The position numbers and the translations under genes were made by a program. A DNA stretch of 64,000 nucleotides from JACJYM01 sp965230495 (GTDB lineage: Bacteria > Bacteroidota > Bacteroidia > Chitinophagales > Saprospiraceae). The number at the start of each line of letters is the position of its first letter. Position 1 is the first letter of the stretch. The notes under the pieces were generated by a model, which was given only the letters and a program-made list of their open reading frames with translations, did no database searches and had not been told where the DNA came from. This document shows, piece after piece, positions 18,511 through 26,824 of this stretch. Where the stretch lies: the NCBI GenBank assembly GCA_965230495.1, contig OZ246004.1:1612001-1676000 (forward strand), written 5' to 3'.

Positions 18511-18981
18511 ATGGGATTATTTTCATTTTTGAAAAAAGCAGGATCAAACCTTTTAAAAAGTTCAGCAGAAAAAAATGCAGAAGCAGCTGCTAATGCTGAA
18601 GCAATCAGAAAAAACAAAATCAACTTATTGGAGTCTGTAGTAACTAGCTCTGGGCTACCTGTCGAAAATCTAAGTATTGATTTAGAAGATGACAAGGTTA
18701 CCATTTATGGACAGACCAATTCTGTTGAAGACAAAGAGAAAGTGATTCTAATTGTTGGAAATATGGAAGGTATCGCAACAGTAGATGATAGATTATCCGT
18801 GGTGGCTCCACCACAATCTAAATTCTACGAAGTACAATCAGGAGATTCTCTTTCTAAAATTGCTAAAGAGGTATATGGTGATGCTATGAGATACAATGAG
18901 ATATTTGAAGCCAACAAACCTATGCTTAAAAGCCCAGATTTAATTTATCCGGGTCAAATGTTGAGAATTCCTCAAAGCTAA
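18511..18981 (+). CDS. lysM: BON and LysM domain protein (Kbp/YgaU-like)
   Basis: 156 residues, close to the 149 residues of E. coli Kbp (YgaU). An N-terminal amphipathic region (MGLFSFLKKAGSNLLKSS) leads into a BON domain at about 38-95. The LysM domain at 105-154 has YEVQSGDSLSKIAKEVYGDA and ends YPGQMLRIPQ. There is no signal peptide, which fits the cytoplasmic E. coli protein, which binds potassium. That function is transferred by architecture only. The gene stands alone, followed by a strong bidirectional terminator. Confidence 0.88.
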   Translation: MGLFSFLKKAGSNLLKSSAEKNAEAAANAEAIRKNKINLLESVVTSSGLPVENLSIDLEDDKVTIYGQTNSVEDKEKVILIVGNMEGIATVDDRLSVVAPPQSKFYEVQSGDSLSKIAKEVYGDAMRYNEIFEANKPMLKSPDLIYPGQMLRIPQS

Positions 18982-19001
18982 AATTAGAATGATTAGCTAA
19001 T

Positions 19002-19037
19002 AAAAAAACCGCATTGATAATCAATGCGGTTTTTTTT
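19002..19037. terminator. Strong bidirectional rho-independent terminator
   Basis: Seven A, then ACCGCATTGA-TAA-TCAATGCGGT (perfect 10-bp stem), then eight T. The A- and T-tracts make it work in both directions, serving the LysM gene on + and the RRM gene on -. Confidence 0.92.
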
Positions 19038-19057
19038 ATTTCAGAACGACATTAATA

Positions 19058-19339
19058 TTAATACCTTCTGTTAAATCCACCACCGCCACGATTGTTAGAT
19101 CTTGGCTCAGCTTTTTTAACAACGATTGTTCTTCCATCTAATTCAGAGTCATTCAAAGCATTGATAGCTTCCAAAGCCTCATTATCATCTGACATTTCTA
19201 CAAATCCAAATCCCTTTGATCTGTTTTGCTCTCTATCCCAAATGATTTTTACAGAATCTACTGATCCGTAGTTTTCAAACGCTGACCTTAATTCATCTTC
19301 CTCCGTTTGATAAGAAAGTTTTGCTACAAAAATATTCAT
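19058..19339 (-). CDS. Small RRM RNA-binding protein
   Basis: 93 residues forming one RNA recognition motif. RNP2 is IFVAKL at residues 3-8 and RNP1 is KGFGFVEM at about 43-50. A short glycine- and arginine-rich tail (RSNNRGGGGFNRRY) follows. In cyanobacteria and Bacteroidota such proteins are often cold-induced RNA chaperones; that role is inferred here. The gene is monocistronic, with a shared bidirectional terminator downstream and a long AT-rich region upstream that could carry a regulated leader. Confidence 0.9.
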   Translation of the reverse strand: MNIFVAKLSYQTEEDELRSAFENYGSVDSVKIIWDREQNRSKGFGFVEMSDDNEALEAINALNDSELDGRTIVVKKAEPRSNNRGGGGFNRRY

Positions 19340-19649
19340 ATATAAAAAATTAAAAAAAATTACAACTTAAGCTGATAGCAAAACATAACATACTTATCTA
19401 ATTGAAAACAAATGGAAAGCTGAAAATAATGCTAAACACAATGCAAAGATATTTCAATATTTCCTAAAAATCTCATTTACCGACAATTATTTAATATTTA
19501 ACCCTTTACTAATCATCCGTCATATAATTAAATCTACTTCAGATCCTGAAATTCATATGACAATTTTAACATATGTTAAAAAAAATTAAAAATTTATATG
19601 ACTACCATGTAACAAAGAATAATTTTACGCCGTCAACCAACTAAATAAT
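19340..19649. other. 310-bp intergenic region between divergent RRM and sigma genes
   Basis: This stretch holds no ORF that looks real. It is very AT-rich and must contain the promoters and leaders of both flanking genes. The only striking element is an 18-bp perfect palindrome at 19564-19581. A TAATTTTA sequence about 25 bp before the sigma gene is one base off the -7 consensus. Confidence 0.6.
19564..19581. promoter_or_regulatory. 18-bp perfect palindrome, candidate operator
   Basis: TTTTAACATATGTTAAAA, a perfect dyad about 70 bp upstream of the ECF sigma gene start. It has no T-tract or coding role, so a protein-binding site is the simplest reading. The regulator is unknown. Confidence 0.35.
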
Positions 19650-20168
19650 ATGAAAGACAGTGATATTATTAATTTGATACTTCCATTTAAGGATAAACTT
19701 TACAGGTACGCTTTGAGCATTTTAAATGATCGATATTATGCCGAAGATGTAATGCAAGAATTACTTATCCGAATATGGCGTAGAAAAGAAAAATTTGTTG
19801 AAATTGATAACAAACAGGCTTGGTGTATGACGGTCACCAGGAATCTCTCAATAGACAAACTGAGAAAAAACAAGAAAAGCAAAGGCGATCTTGATATTAG
19901 TGAATGTTATGGAATTTCGGACAAAAGTGCAACTCCTGATGAGGTGATCGTTAGAAATGATCAGATGAGAAAACTTAAAGGGCTGATTGACGGACTCAGT
20001 GAAAATCAAAAGAATGTAATTCATCTGAGAGATGTGGATGGCTACAGTTATAAAGAGATCAGTGAGATAACAGGATTAACACTGGATCAGGTAAAAATAA
20101 ACTTGCACCGTGGAAGAAAGAATTTGAGAGATAAATTATTAAAAGACAAAAGCTTTAAAAGAAATTAA
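19650..20168 (+). CDS. ECF RNA polymerase sigma factor
   Basis: 172 residues with sigma region 2 at about 10-80 (YALSILNDRYYAEDVMQELL, then IWRRKEKF) and region 4 at about 115-165 (LSENQKNVIHLRDVDGYSYK, then EISEITGL and the recognition helix). The length and layout are those of extracytoplasmic-function sigma factors. It heads an operon in which the next gene, 6 bp away, encodes a small membrane protein likely to be the anti-sigma factor, followed by three DUF4252-like exported proteins. The operon is probably autoregulated by this sigma, as is usual for the class. Confidence 0.9.
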   Translation: MKDSDIINLILPFKDKLYRYALSILNDRYYAEDVMQELLIRIWRRKEKFVEIDNKQAWCMTVTRNLSIDKLRKNKKSKGDLDISECYGISDKSATPDEVIVRNDQMRKLKGLIDGLSENQKNVIHLRDVDGYSYKEISEITGLTLDQVKINLHRGRKNLRDKLLKDKSFKRN

Positions 20169-20173
20169 TAGTC

Positions 20174-20632
20174 ATGAAAGACACCAATAGAATAAAAGAA
20201 TTGCTGGATTTATATTGGGAATGTGAAACTACTATAGAACAAGAGAATATTCTTAAGAACTATTTTACAGGTTCTGAAATTTCGGAAGAATTGCTTCCAT
20301 ACGTTGAATACTTCTCTCCATTAAAAGATTTGGCTATAATTGAATTAGAAAAGCCATTGGAACAAATGCTTCCTAAATCTAAAGTTGTCACTCTTAGTCT
20401 CAAAAAATATATCTACGCTGCGGCGGCCGTTGTTGTTCTGGCCTTATGTAGCATATGGGTTGTTAATTCTAATCTAGAAACAAAATCTTCAATGGCTGAA
20501 GTTCAGGATACCGAGGAAGCCCTTCAAATCACGAAAGAAGCATTGGCATTGTTGTCAAATACTTTGAATACTGGTTCTTCTAAAGTAAAAAAGAACATTC
20601 AGCATATTGACAAATTAAATATTATTAAATAA
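20174..20632 (+). CDS. Single-pass membrane protein, probable anti-sigma factor
   Basis: 152 residues. A cytoplasmic N-terminal half of about 75 residues (RIKELLDLYWECETTIEQEN) resembles zinc-less anti-sigma N-termini with an E-rich first helix. One membrane helix lies near residues 76-96 (YIYAAAAVVVLALCSIWVV), and a short periplasmic tail follows. No HxxxCxxC zinc motif is present. Position directly after the sigma gene, with 5 bp between them, and this topology suggest that it holds the sigma factor at the membrane. This is inference, because sequence similarity to known anti-sigma families is weak. Confidence 0.7.
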   Translation: MKDTNRIKELLDLYWECETTIEQENILKNYFTGSEISEELLPYVEYFSPLKDLAIIELEKPLEQMLPKSKVVTLSLKKYIYAAAAVVVLALCSIWVVNSNLETKSSMAEVQDTEEALQITKEALALLSNTLNTGSSKVKKNIQHIDKLNIIK

Positions 20633-20682
20633 TTTTTAAACCATTTCCAATTCGGAAATACAAAACTTTAAACAGTTAACAC

Positions 20683-21198
20683 ATGAAAAAAACGTTCATC
20701 CTTTTTGCAATGCTGATCGCTTCATTATCTATCAACGCTCAAAGTCCTATCATCTCAGATTTTATTGCTAAATATGAGAACAATGATCAATTCACTTCTG
20801 TATATGTAAGCCCTAAAATGATCGATATGGTTACAAAAGTAGCCGAGGAAGATATAGAAGGAGAATTGCAAGATGTTCTTAAAGATCTGAAAGGTTTGCA
20901 GGTATTGACTACCGAGATTGATGCTATGAAATATTACAAAGAGTTAGAGTCTGGATTGAATGGCAACAACTTTGACCTACTGATGAAAGTAAGAGAAGAA
21001 GATCAAAATGTCAAGATATTTAGTAAAGGGTCTTCGGATATAGTTGACGAAATAGCTATCCTCGTGGGTGGAGTGGATGAATTCGTTCTCGTAAGTTTAG
21101 TAGGTAAACTAGACCTCGATAAAATAGGAAAATTAGCAGAAGGTCTTGATGTCAAAGGTGCGAAGCATCTAAAAAATATTGACAAAAACGGCGAATAA
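20683..21198 (+). CDS. DUF4252 exported protein (copy 1)
   Basis: 171 residues with a signal peptide cleaved near residue 19 (FAMLIASLSINAQS). The mature part has the DUF4252 layout: an N-terminal helix and strand (FTSVYVSPKMIDMV), an acidic central section, and a C-terminal hydrophobic strand (FVLVSLVGKLDLDKIGKLA). DUF4252 proteins are found in Bacteroidota next to ECF sigma factors, and no biochemical function is known. It overlaps the start of the next gene by one base (TAATG), so the two are translationally coupled. Confidence 0.82.
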   Translation: MKKTFILFAMLIASLSINAQSPIISDFIAKYENNDQFTSVYVSPKMIDMVTKVAEEDIEGELQDVLKDLKGLQVLTTEIDAMKYYKELESGLNGNNFDLLMKVREEDQNVKIFSKGSSDIVDEIAILVGGVDEFVLVSLVGKLDLDKIGKLAEGLDVKGAKHLKNIDKNGE

Positions 21199-21695
21199 TG
21201 CCAAGAATAATATTACTAACCTTGAGTTTGTGCCTGGCTTTAGCGAGTCAGGCTACTGCTCAAAAGTTTGCTAACAAAATAATTGACCAAATCAAAAGAG
21301 AAAAAGGTTCAATTACTTTGAGTCTCCCAAATTGGACCGTCGATATTTTCACTAACGAAACTATAGATTTGCCATCTAAAAAAGACAATCAGGAGTTTGT
21401 AAAAATAAAGGACTACCTTGGAAAAATCAGATTTAGCGTTATTGGTAAAGAAGTTGAAATATCGAGTGAGTATATCGATAAAATTGTAAGCAGTGATAAA
21501 TTCGAGCTTTATTCAAGCATTAAGGAAAATGGGAATCGGTTCCATTTATGGGTTAGAACGAAAAAAGATCTGATTGATCGAATATTCATGATAGGTGAAT
21601 CTGAAGATACCACTTTTGCTATAAATTTAAATACGGAAGTTCCTATCACTACTTTTCAAGATTTGGATTTCTCCTTTAATGAAAAGAAGAAATAG
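21198..21695 (+). CDS. DUF4252-related exported protein (copy 2)
   Basis: 165 residues with a signal peptide (LLTLSLCLALASQATAQ, cleavage near residue 21). The mature part has the same size and strand pattern as its two neighbours, but it is the most diverged of the three and lacks the typical V-S-x-K-M segment, having ITLSLPNWTVDIF instead. The start ATG overlaps the stop of copy 1. It is probably a paralogue arising by tandem duplication within the operon. No catalytic residues are recognised. Confidence 0.7.
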   Translation: MPRIILLTLSLCLALASQATAQKFANKIIDQIKREKGSITLSLPNWTVDIFTNETIDLPSKKDNQEFVKIKDYLGKIRFSVIGKEVEISSEYIDKIVSSDKFELYSSIKENGNRFHLWVRTKKDLIDRIFMIGESEDTTFAINLNTEVPITTFQDLDFSFNEKKK

Positions 21696-21748
21696 ATATC
21701 CTTCTATCATTATTAATGAATTGAATTTTAACAGTTAAAACAAGAAAA

Positions 21749-22237
21749 ATGAAAGTCACATATCGAATTCTAGCCACTTTTATACTGGCAGTTATACTTA
21801 GTATCAATTTACAAGCTCAAAAAAAAGTGGACCATGTGCTCCGAAAGTATAAAAATGACTCTGGTGTGGTAGCACTAGATCTTTCAGGAGATTTTAGTAG
21901 CATGTTATCAAACAAAGAGCTATTGTCTAAAATAGATAAACTTAACATTATGGTCTTCAGTGATGACGAAGATATTTCGGAAAAAGACCGTGTCCGTTTA
22001 AAAAAATCACTTCAATCCAATGGTTATGAAAAACTAATGAACGCTAAAAGCAAAGATGGTAGTGTAAAACTGTTTGTTATAGAAGAAGAGGAATATATCA
22101 CACACCTATATGCAGAAATGAAAGGTATGGGAAAAAGGATTTTTCTAACTCTAGAAGGTGAGGTTATATACGACGAGCTACGACAATTTGATTTCGACTT
22201 TGAAGGAAGTGAAATCTTTAAAGAATTTAAAAACTAA
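21749..22237 (+). CDS. DUF4252 exported protein (copy 3)
   Basis: 162 residues with a signal peptide (FILAVILSINLQAQ, cleavage near residue 23). The mature part shows GVVALDLSGDFSSML, then NIMVFSDDED, an Y-E-K-L-M-N-A segment, and the late strand VKLFVIEEEEYITHLYAEMK, the clearest DUF4252 pattern of the three. It is 53 bp after copy 2 and ends at a hairpin terminator, making it the last gene of the five-gene ECF operon. Confidence 0.8.
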   Translation: MKVTYRILATFILAVILSINLQAQKKVDHVLRKYKNDSGVVALDLSGDFSSMLSNKELLSKIDKLNIMVFSDDEDISEKDRVRLKKSLQSNGYEKLMNAKSKDGSVKLFVIEEEEYITHLYAEMKGMGKRIFLTLEGEVIYDELRQFDFDFEGSEIFKEFKN

Positions 22238-22247
22238 AAAATAGATA

Positions 22248-22280
22248 TAGAGTCAGTATACTTAGTTTTTGCTGACTCTA
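22248..22280. terminator. Hairpin terminator between convergent genes
   Basis: A perfect 9-bp stem TAGAGTCAG/CTGACTCTA around a 15-base loop. On the minus strand it is followed by ATATCTATTTTTTAGTTTTT, a good U-tract; on the plus strand by the weaker ATTTCTATAATTT. Confidence 0.65.
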
Positions 22281-22291
22281 ATTTCTATAAT

Positions 22292-22771
22292 TTACTTATT
22301 GACAATCGATTTTAAGTCAGCAGCTCTATAATTAATTGACTTAAGTACCTTTTTATCTCCTTCACGATATACTAAAAACTGATCATTCTTCTCTATGATA
22401 AAGGATTTAGTTTCTTTGTTCTCCAAATAGTGCCTTTGTGTTTCTTCCGCTTCTTCCATTGAATCACATGTTTTGCTCATATTAGAGCTATGCACCTCAT
22501 CAAACAACTCCTTGAATCTGGATGCCAAACCAAATTCAAGTATAGCTCCAGAAAGCACATATTGTAAGTCCGCCAATGCATCTGCAATTTCCACTATGTC
22601 CTTATCTTCTATCGCCTCCTTAAGTTCATTTAATTCCTCCTGAAGAAGGTTTATCCTAAGTTCACATCTTTTTTCAGATGGAATCTCCGGACATTCCAAT
22701 ATCGGAAGTGAAAACATATCATGAAATTCCGCTACATCATTTAATCCATTGGGCTCCTTAAATCTATTCAC
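22292..22771 (-). CDS. MazG-like nucleoside triphosphate pyrophosphohydrolase
   Basis: 159 residues of the all-alpha NTP pyrophosphohydrolase superfamily (PRA-PH/MazG fold). The metal-binding pattern is visible as LLQEELNELKEAI at about 43-55, followed by EIADALADLQYVL at about 62-74, that is E-x-x-E and E-x-x-D. A C-terminal 45-residue extension follows. Such enzymes remove pyrophosphate from damaged or non-canonical nucleotides. It is divergent from the TRAP protein gene with only 54 bp between the two starts, so the promoters must overlap. Confidence 0.8.
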   Translation of the reverse strand: MNRFKEPNGLNDVAEFHDMFSLPILECPEIPSEKRCELRINLLQEELNELKEAIEDKDIVEIADALADLQYVLSGAILEFGLASRFKELFDEVHSSNMSKTCDSMEEAEETQRHYLENKETKSFIIEKNDQFLVYREGDKKVLKSINYRAADLKSIVNK

Positions 22772-22825
22772 AGTATTTTAATTTTCGTTAAACTTTTTAA
22801 TTTTAAGAATCGAAATAAACAAAAT

Positions 22826-23950
22826 ATGTCCGAGCAAAAAAAATGGAGTAGAAAAGATTTTATAAAAACTTCAATAGCAGCTTCTGGTGTCATTGCGGGA
22901 TTAGCAGGTTGTAGTTCGGATGAAAAAACAAATTCTAATAGCCCAAATATCATTACCAATAAAAAATACCAATGGAAAATGGTGACCACTTGGCCTCCTA
23001 ATTTCCCTGTATTAGGAGAAGGTTGTTCTTTGTTCGCCAAATGGGTCGAAGAAATGTCAGCTGGACGGCTCAAAATTAAAGTCTATGGCAGCGGAGAGTT
23101 GGTACCTGCTCTTCAAGCCTTTGAGGCAGTTACAAGTGGTGCTGTCGAAATGGCTAATGGAGCCTCTTATTATTGGGCAGGAATTAATGCCGGCACCCAA
23201 TTCTTCACAACGGTTCCTTTTGGCATGAATGCCCAGCAAATGAACGCTTGGCTGTACCATGGCGGCGGATTGGACCTATGGAAAGAATTATATGCTAACT
23301 ACAATCTAGTGCCAATGCCCGCAGGAAATACCGGTGTCCAGATGGCTGGATGGTTTAATAGAGAAATAAATGTACCTGAAGATTATAAAGGTCTGAAAAT
23401 GAGAATTCCTGGATTAGGTGGCAAAGTACTTAATGAAATGGGAGGAACCGCGGTACTATCAGCTGGATCAGAAATTTATACGAATTTAGAACGAGGAGTA
23501 ATCGATGCCACGGAATGGATAGGACCATATCATGATTACAAGATGGGATTCCATAAAATAGCCAAATATTATTATGCTCCCGGGTGGCATGAACCGGGAT
23601 CGACGCTAGAGTTCTTTTTTAACAAAAGAACGTTAGAAAACCTACCCAATGATCTACAACAAATTTTACAAGTAGCAGCCTCCAAGCTTAACCTTTATGT
23701 TCTTTCAGAATTTGAAGCAAAAAACAATATCTATCTTAATAAAATTAAAAAAGAGAGTAGTGTTGAGATACGAACATTACCAAAAGATGTATTGGAAAAA
23801 TTAAAAACTACTTCACAAAGGGTAGTAAATGACATAGCCTCGAAAGATTCATTTACACAAAAAATATTTAACTCGTACCGAAGTTTTAAAGAGCAAATTC
23901 AAGAATGGTCCGAAAATTCGGAAACTTTATTTTACAAACATATTGGCTAG
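22826..23950 (+). CDS. TRAP transporter solute-binding protein, DctP/TakP type
   Basis: 374 residues. The N-terminus has a twin-arginine-like S-R-K-D-F-I-K motif and a lipobox LAGC, so this is probably a lipoprotein exported by Tat or Sec. The mature part is a DctP-family solute-binding protein, with WPPNFPVLGEG, then AFEAVTSGAVEMANGASYYW and the late signature ATEWIGPYHDYKMGF. It is closest to the TakP-like branch that binds 2-oxo or hydroxy acids. No DctQ or DctM membrane subunit is encoded nearby, so the partner must be elsewhere or the protein works alone. Its stop overlaps a convergent gene by 4 bp. Confidence 0.88.
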   Translation: MSEQKKWSRKDFIKTSIAASGVIAGLAGCSSDEKTNSNSPNIITNKKYQWKMVTTWPPNFPVLGEGCSLFAKWVEEMSAGRLKIKVYGSGELVPALQAFEAVTSGAVEMANGASYYWAGINAGTQFFTTVPFGMNAQQMNAWLYHGGGLDLWKELYANYNLVPMPAGNTGVQMAGWFNREINVPEDYKGLKMRIPGLGGKVLNEMGGTAVLSAGSEIYTNLERGVIDATEWIGPYHDYKMGFHKIAKYYYAPGWHEPGSTLEFFFNKRTLENLPNDLQQILQVAASKLNLYVLSEFEAKNNIYLNKIKKESSVEIRTLPKDVLEKLKTTSQRVVNDIASKDSFTQKIFNSYRSFKEQIQEWSENSETLFYKHIG

Positions 23951-24933
23951 TGAACGGTAATTCTCGGTATCAAATACCAAGCATCGGGAGCCAAGGTTTT
24001 GCGGACTTCTCTGATAAACAACGTTAAATCTTTTTCTTTACAAATGAAAGCAATACCTACTCGTGTATAGTCTTCGTAATTTTCGGTATAAACCTTATAT
24101 CCTAAGTCCTCCAGTTTATTCATCATCTTCAAAGTAGACTTAGCAGATTTATATGAACCCACGATCATAACACATTCATAAGCATCAGTGGATTCTCCAT
24201 CACTAGACACTTCTTGCATATCAGAGGTATCCGAAACCATTTCATCCGATATTACTTCTTCTATAGAAGTATCTTTGACATCATTAATCTCCTGATATAG
24301 CTCATAATCACCTTGCTCTTTTTCTTCTTCAATCACTTGATCCAACTGCTCTTCTTCTGTAATAGTAGGAATATCTCTCTCCTGGTTATACCACCAAAAC
24401 AAACCTGCTAATGTGATCAAAGAAATAATTATGAAAGGTAACCAGTATTTTAATGTACTTTCTTCTTCTCTATCTATGACTTCAGTATTAAAATCTTCTT
24501 GCTGAACTATACGTTTGATAGGGCTAATGGGATAACTGTCCAAGTTTTGATACATTGAGAATGAAAGACTTTGATCTTCCTTAAATACCAATTTCCCTTC
24601 CCCATCCAAAGTCAAAGAGCCGAGGTCACCTACTCTTGCCGAGCCATTTTTATCAATTGACTTTTTTAAATCCTTTACATACTTAACCAAATAATCCTGG
24701 GTCTCATAAGTTCCCATCCCCTCCAACATAGCTATATAAGTAGCTAGCTCCTTAGACTTCAATGTGGTTTCTTCAAAGGTCAGTTTAGAACTTGGTGGAT
24801 ATATTCTCCCCTCTTGCAACCTGATATCCGCTTCTTTATGATGTAATACAAATAGGCCGATTCCCGGAATATGTAGCCGCTGATATCGCCATAAGAATGA
24901 CCTAAGATGTCTCTCTATTCTTTGTATTGTCAT
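23947..24933 (-). CDS. HU-like (CCDC81-type) domains fused to a SPOR domain
   Basis: 328 residues. Two prokaryotic CCDC81-type HU-like domains occupy about 1-60 (LHIPGIGLFVLHHKEADI) and 62-130 (ARVGDLGSLTLDGEGKLVF). A membrane helix lies near 165-185 (WLPFIIISLITLAGLFWWY), an acidic linker of about 65 residues follows, and a SPOR domain spans about 250-325 (CVMIVGSYKSAKSTLKM). SPOR domains bind denuded septal peptidoglycan, and HU-like folds bind DNA or protein. This architecture is typical of Bacteroidota and suggests a link between nucleoid and division site. That role is inference. Confidence 0.82.
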   Translation of the reverse strand: MTIQRIERHLRSFLWRYQRLHIPGIGLFVLHHKEADIRLQEGRIYPPSSKLTFEETTLKSKELATYIAMLEGMGTYETQDYLVKYVKDLKKSIDKNGSARVGDLGSLTLDGEGKLVFKEDQSLSFSMYQNLDSYPISPIKRIVQQEDFNTEVIDREEESTLKYWLPFIIISLITLAGLFWWYNQERDIPTITEEEQLDQVIEEEKEQGDYELYQEINDVKDTSIEEVISDEMVSDTSDMQEVSSDGESTDAYECVMIVGSYKSAKSTLKMMNKLEDLGYKVYTENYEDYTRVGIAFICKEKDLTLFIREVRKTLAPDAWYLIPRITVH

Positions 24934-25104
24934 AAAATTATATCAACAGAATCTAATTGATAATCTAAGTAAATCCTGTCTTTGTTATTAAATGTAAAGA
25001 AATAATTGTGCCAAAAACATAAACAAACGATATTCTGACTGTTAATTGAATTAAAAACGTGTAATTTGTAAAAAAACTACAATTAAGCTTTGAAATTGGA
25101 TAAG

Positions 25105-26067
25105 ATGAAAATACTGTCATATGCGGTTATGCTGTATATGTTAATGGCACTGATATGGTGGTCTGTATTACTTCATGACAAAAATTCGACTATTTACCAA
25201 TATGAAATAGAACTCAATAAATTGGGTAAAGAGATGCAACAAAAACATGCAACCGTTTATCCTTATCTCGAAAGGGGTATCATCGAATCTAAATACGAAA
25301 GGCAAAATAAAATGATCATGGGGGAAGCGATGGTTTTCGGCCTCTTACTTATTATAGGTATTTGGCTCATTCAACGAGCATTTAATAAAGAATTGGAAGC
25401 TAATAATAAAGTGAAAAACTTTCTATTATCCATAACCCACGAATTAAAATCTCCCCTAGCCTCTATTAATCTCGTTTTAGACACCATCTACAAAAGAGAG
25501 ATGCCTAGAGAAACAGTCAAAGAGCTTTCACAAGATGCAAAAAAAGAAAGTAATAGATTGGAAAAGTTAATTAACAATATTTTGCTTTCCGTAAAAATCA
25601 ACAAAGCCTATCAGTATAACTTTGAACAGGTAGAGATTTCTCAAATACTTGATCCTATTTTGGAAAAATATAATAAAGACTATGCTATAGTTTATAATAA
25701 TGGTCATAAGGAAAAACATATTAATGTTGATAAAGAAGCTTTTTATTCTTTAATGACTAACTTAATCGAGAATGCCATTAAATATGGAGAGAACTCTCCC
25801 ATACATATCACATCAGAGGATGATTTAAAAAATCATTACATAACTATTGCCGACCAGGGAAAAGGAATAGAAGAAAAAGACATGAAGAGAATATTTGATC
25901 AGTTCGTAAGACTAGGGAATGAATCGACACGACAAACGAAAGGAACGGGATTGGGACTGTATATTGTTAAAAAAATCGTAGAGGCTCATAGAGGATCAAT
26001 CAGTGTTGAACATAATAAACCTTCAGGTTGTATATTTAAAATAACGATACCAAAAGTAAAGAAATGA
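25105..26067 (+). CDS. Membrane sensor histidine kinase
   Basis: About 320 residues. Two membrane helices (about 2-24 and 71-92) bracket a short periplasmic loop of about 45 residues. The HisKA domain contains the phospho-acceptor in ITHELKSPLASINL near residue 115. The HATPase domain has the N box LIENAIKYGE, G1 box DQGKGIEEKD and G2 box GTGLGLYIVKKI. There is no HAMP or PAS domain. An in-frame TTG at 25090 is less likely than ATG 25105 because the upstream AAGCTTTG looks like a -7 element. It overlaps the response regulator gene by 4 bp (ATGA), so the pair is one unit. Confidence 0.88.
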   Translation: MKILSYAVMLYMLMALIWWSVLLHDKNSTIYQYEIELNKLGKEMQQKHATVYPYLERGIIESKYERQNKMIMGEAMVFGLLLIIGIWLIQRAFNKELEANNKVKNFLLSITHELKSPLASINLVLDTIYKREMPRETVKELSQDAKKESNRLEKLINNILLSVKINKAYQYNFEQVEISQILDPILEKYNKDYAIVYNNGHKEKHINVDKEAFYSLMTNLIENAIKYGENSPIHITSEDDLKNHYITIADQGKGIEEKDMKRIFDQFVRLGNESTRQTKGTGLGLYIVKKIVEAHRGSISVEHNKPSGCIFKITIPKVKK

Positions 26068-26744
26068 GAATATTACTTGTAGAGGATGAAGATCAGATAA
26101 GGAAAATGATAAAACTCAACTTAGAGGCAGAAGGTTATGAAGTGGTAAGTTCGTCTGATGGAGCTGAAGCCCTCGACATTATAGCTAACCAACATTTCGA
26201 TTTACTAATTCTCGATGTAATGCTGCCACACGTTGATGGATTTAAGATTTGCGAACAGGTAAGACTCAGAAATAATAAAGTCAGCATCCTGTTTGTATCC
26301 GCAAAAGACAGCTCTGAAGATAGAATACAAGGCTTAAAACTTGGAGCAGATGATTATCTGACAAAACCCTTTAATCTCGAAGAATTGCTTCTTCGTGTCC
26401 AGATACTACTTAAAAGAAGTAAAGATGAAACCAGGGATGATCTGACCGAATATAGTTTCGGCACTAATACTGTAAACTTTTTAACATATAGGGCAAAAGC
26501 GAAAGGAAAGGAACTTATTCTTACAAATAAAGAAGTCCTGCTTCTAAAAATGCTAATTGAACGAAAAAACCAGGTAGTTAGTCGTCAACAAATACTACAA
26601 AACGTATGGGGATATGACATCTACCCCAGTACGAGGACCATTGACAACTTTATCCTTGCTTTTAGAAAATATTTTGAAGAAGATCCCCGAAATCCAAAAT
26701 TTTTCTTTTCGGTACGAGGTGTCGGATACAGATTTTCTGATTGA
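26064..26744 (+). CDS. OmpR-family response regulator
   Basis: 226 residues. The receiver domain (1-118) has the acidic pair VEDEDQ, phospho-acceptor Asp52 in LLILDVMLPHVDGF, and the conserved Lys in YLTKPFNLEELL. A winged-helix output domain spans about 128-225 (LTNKEVLLLKMLIERKNQ, ending VRGVGYRFSD). It is translationally coupled to the upstream histidine kinase, which is its probable partner. Targets are unknown; nearby candidates include the TonB-domain protein downstream. Confidence 0.92.
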   Translation: MRILLVEDEDQIRKMIKLNLEAEGYEVVSSSDGAEALDIIANQHFDLLILDVMLPHVDGFKICEQVRLRNNKVSILFVSAKDSSEDRIQGLKLGADDYLTKPFNLEELLLRVQILLKRSKDETRDDLTEYSFGTNTVNFLTYRAKAKGKELILTNKEVLLLKMLIERKNQVVSRQQILQNVWGYDIYPSTRTIDNFILAFRKYFEEDPRNPKFFFSVRGVGYRFSD

Positions 26745-26824
26745 GATGAGAGACTTTATTTTTCTTACTTGAAATTTCAACTTGTATTATAGAATTAAAA
26801 GTTTGGGAAACAATAAATTATGTG

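Noticed and set aside
22768..23073. Minus-strand 101-codon frame opposite the start of the TRAP protein gene
   Set aside because: It is a shadow of the clear solute-binding protein frame, including its signal and lipobox.
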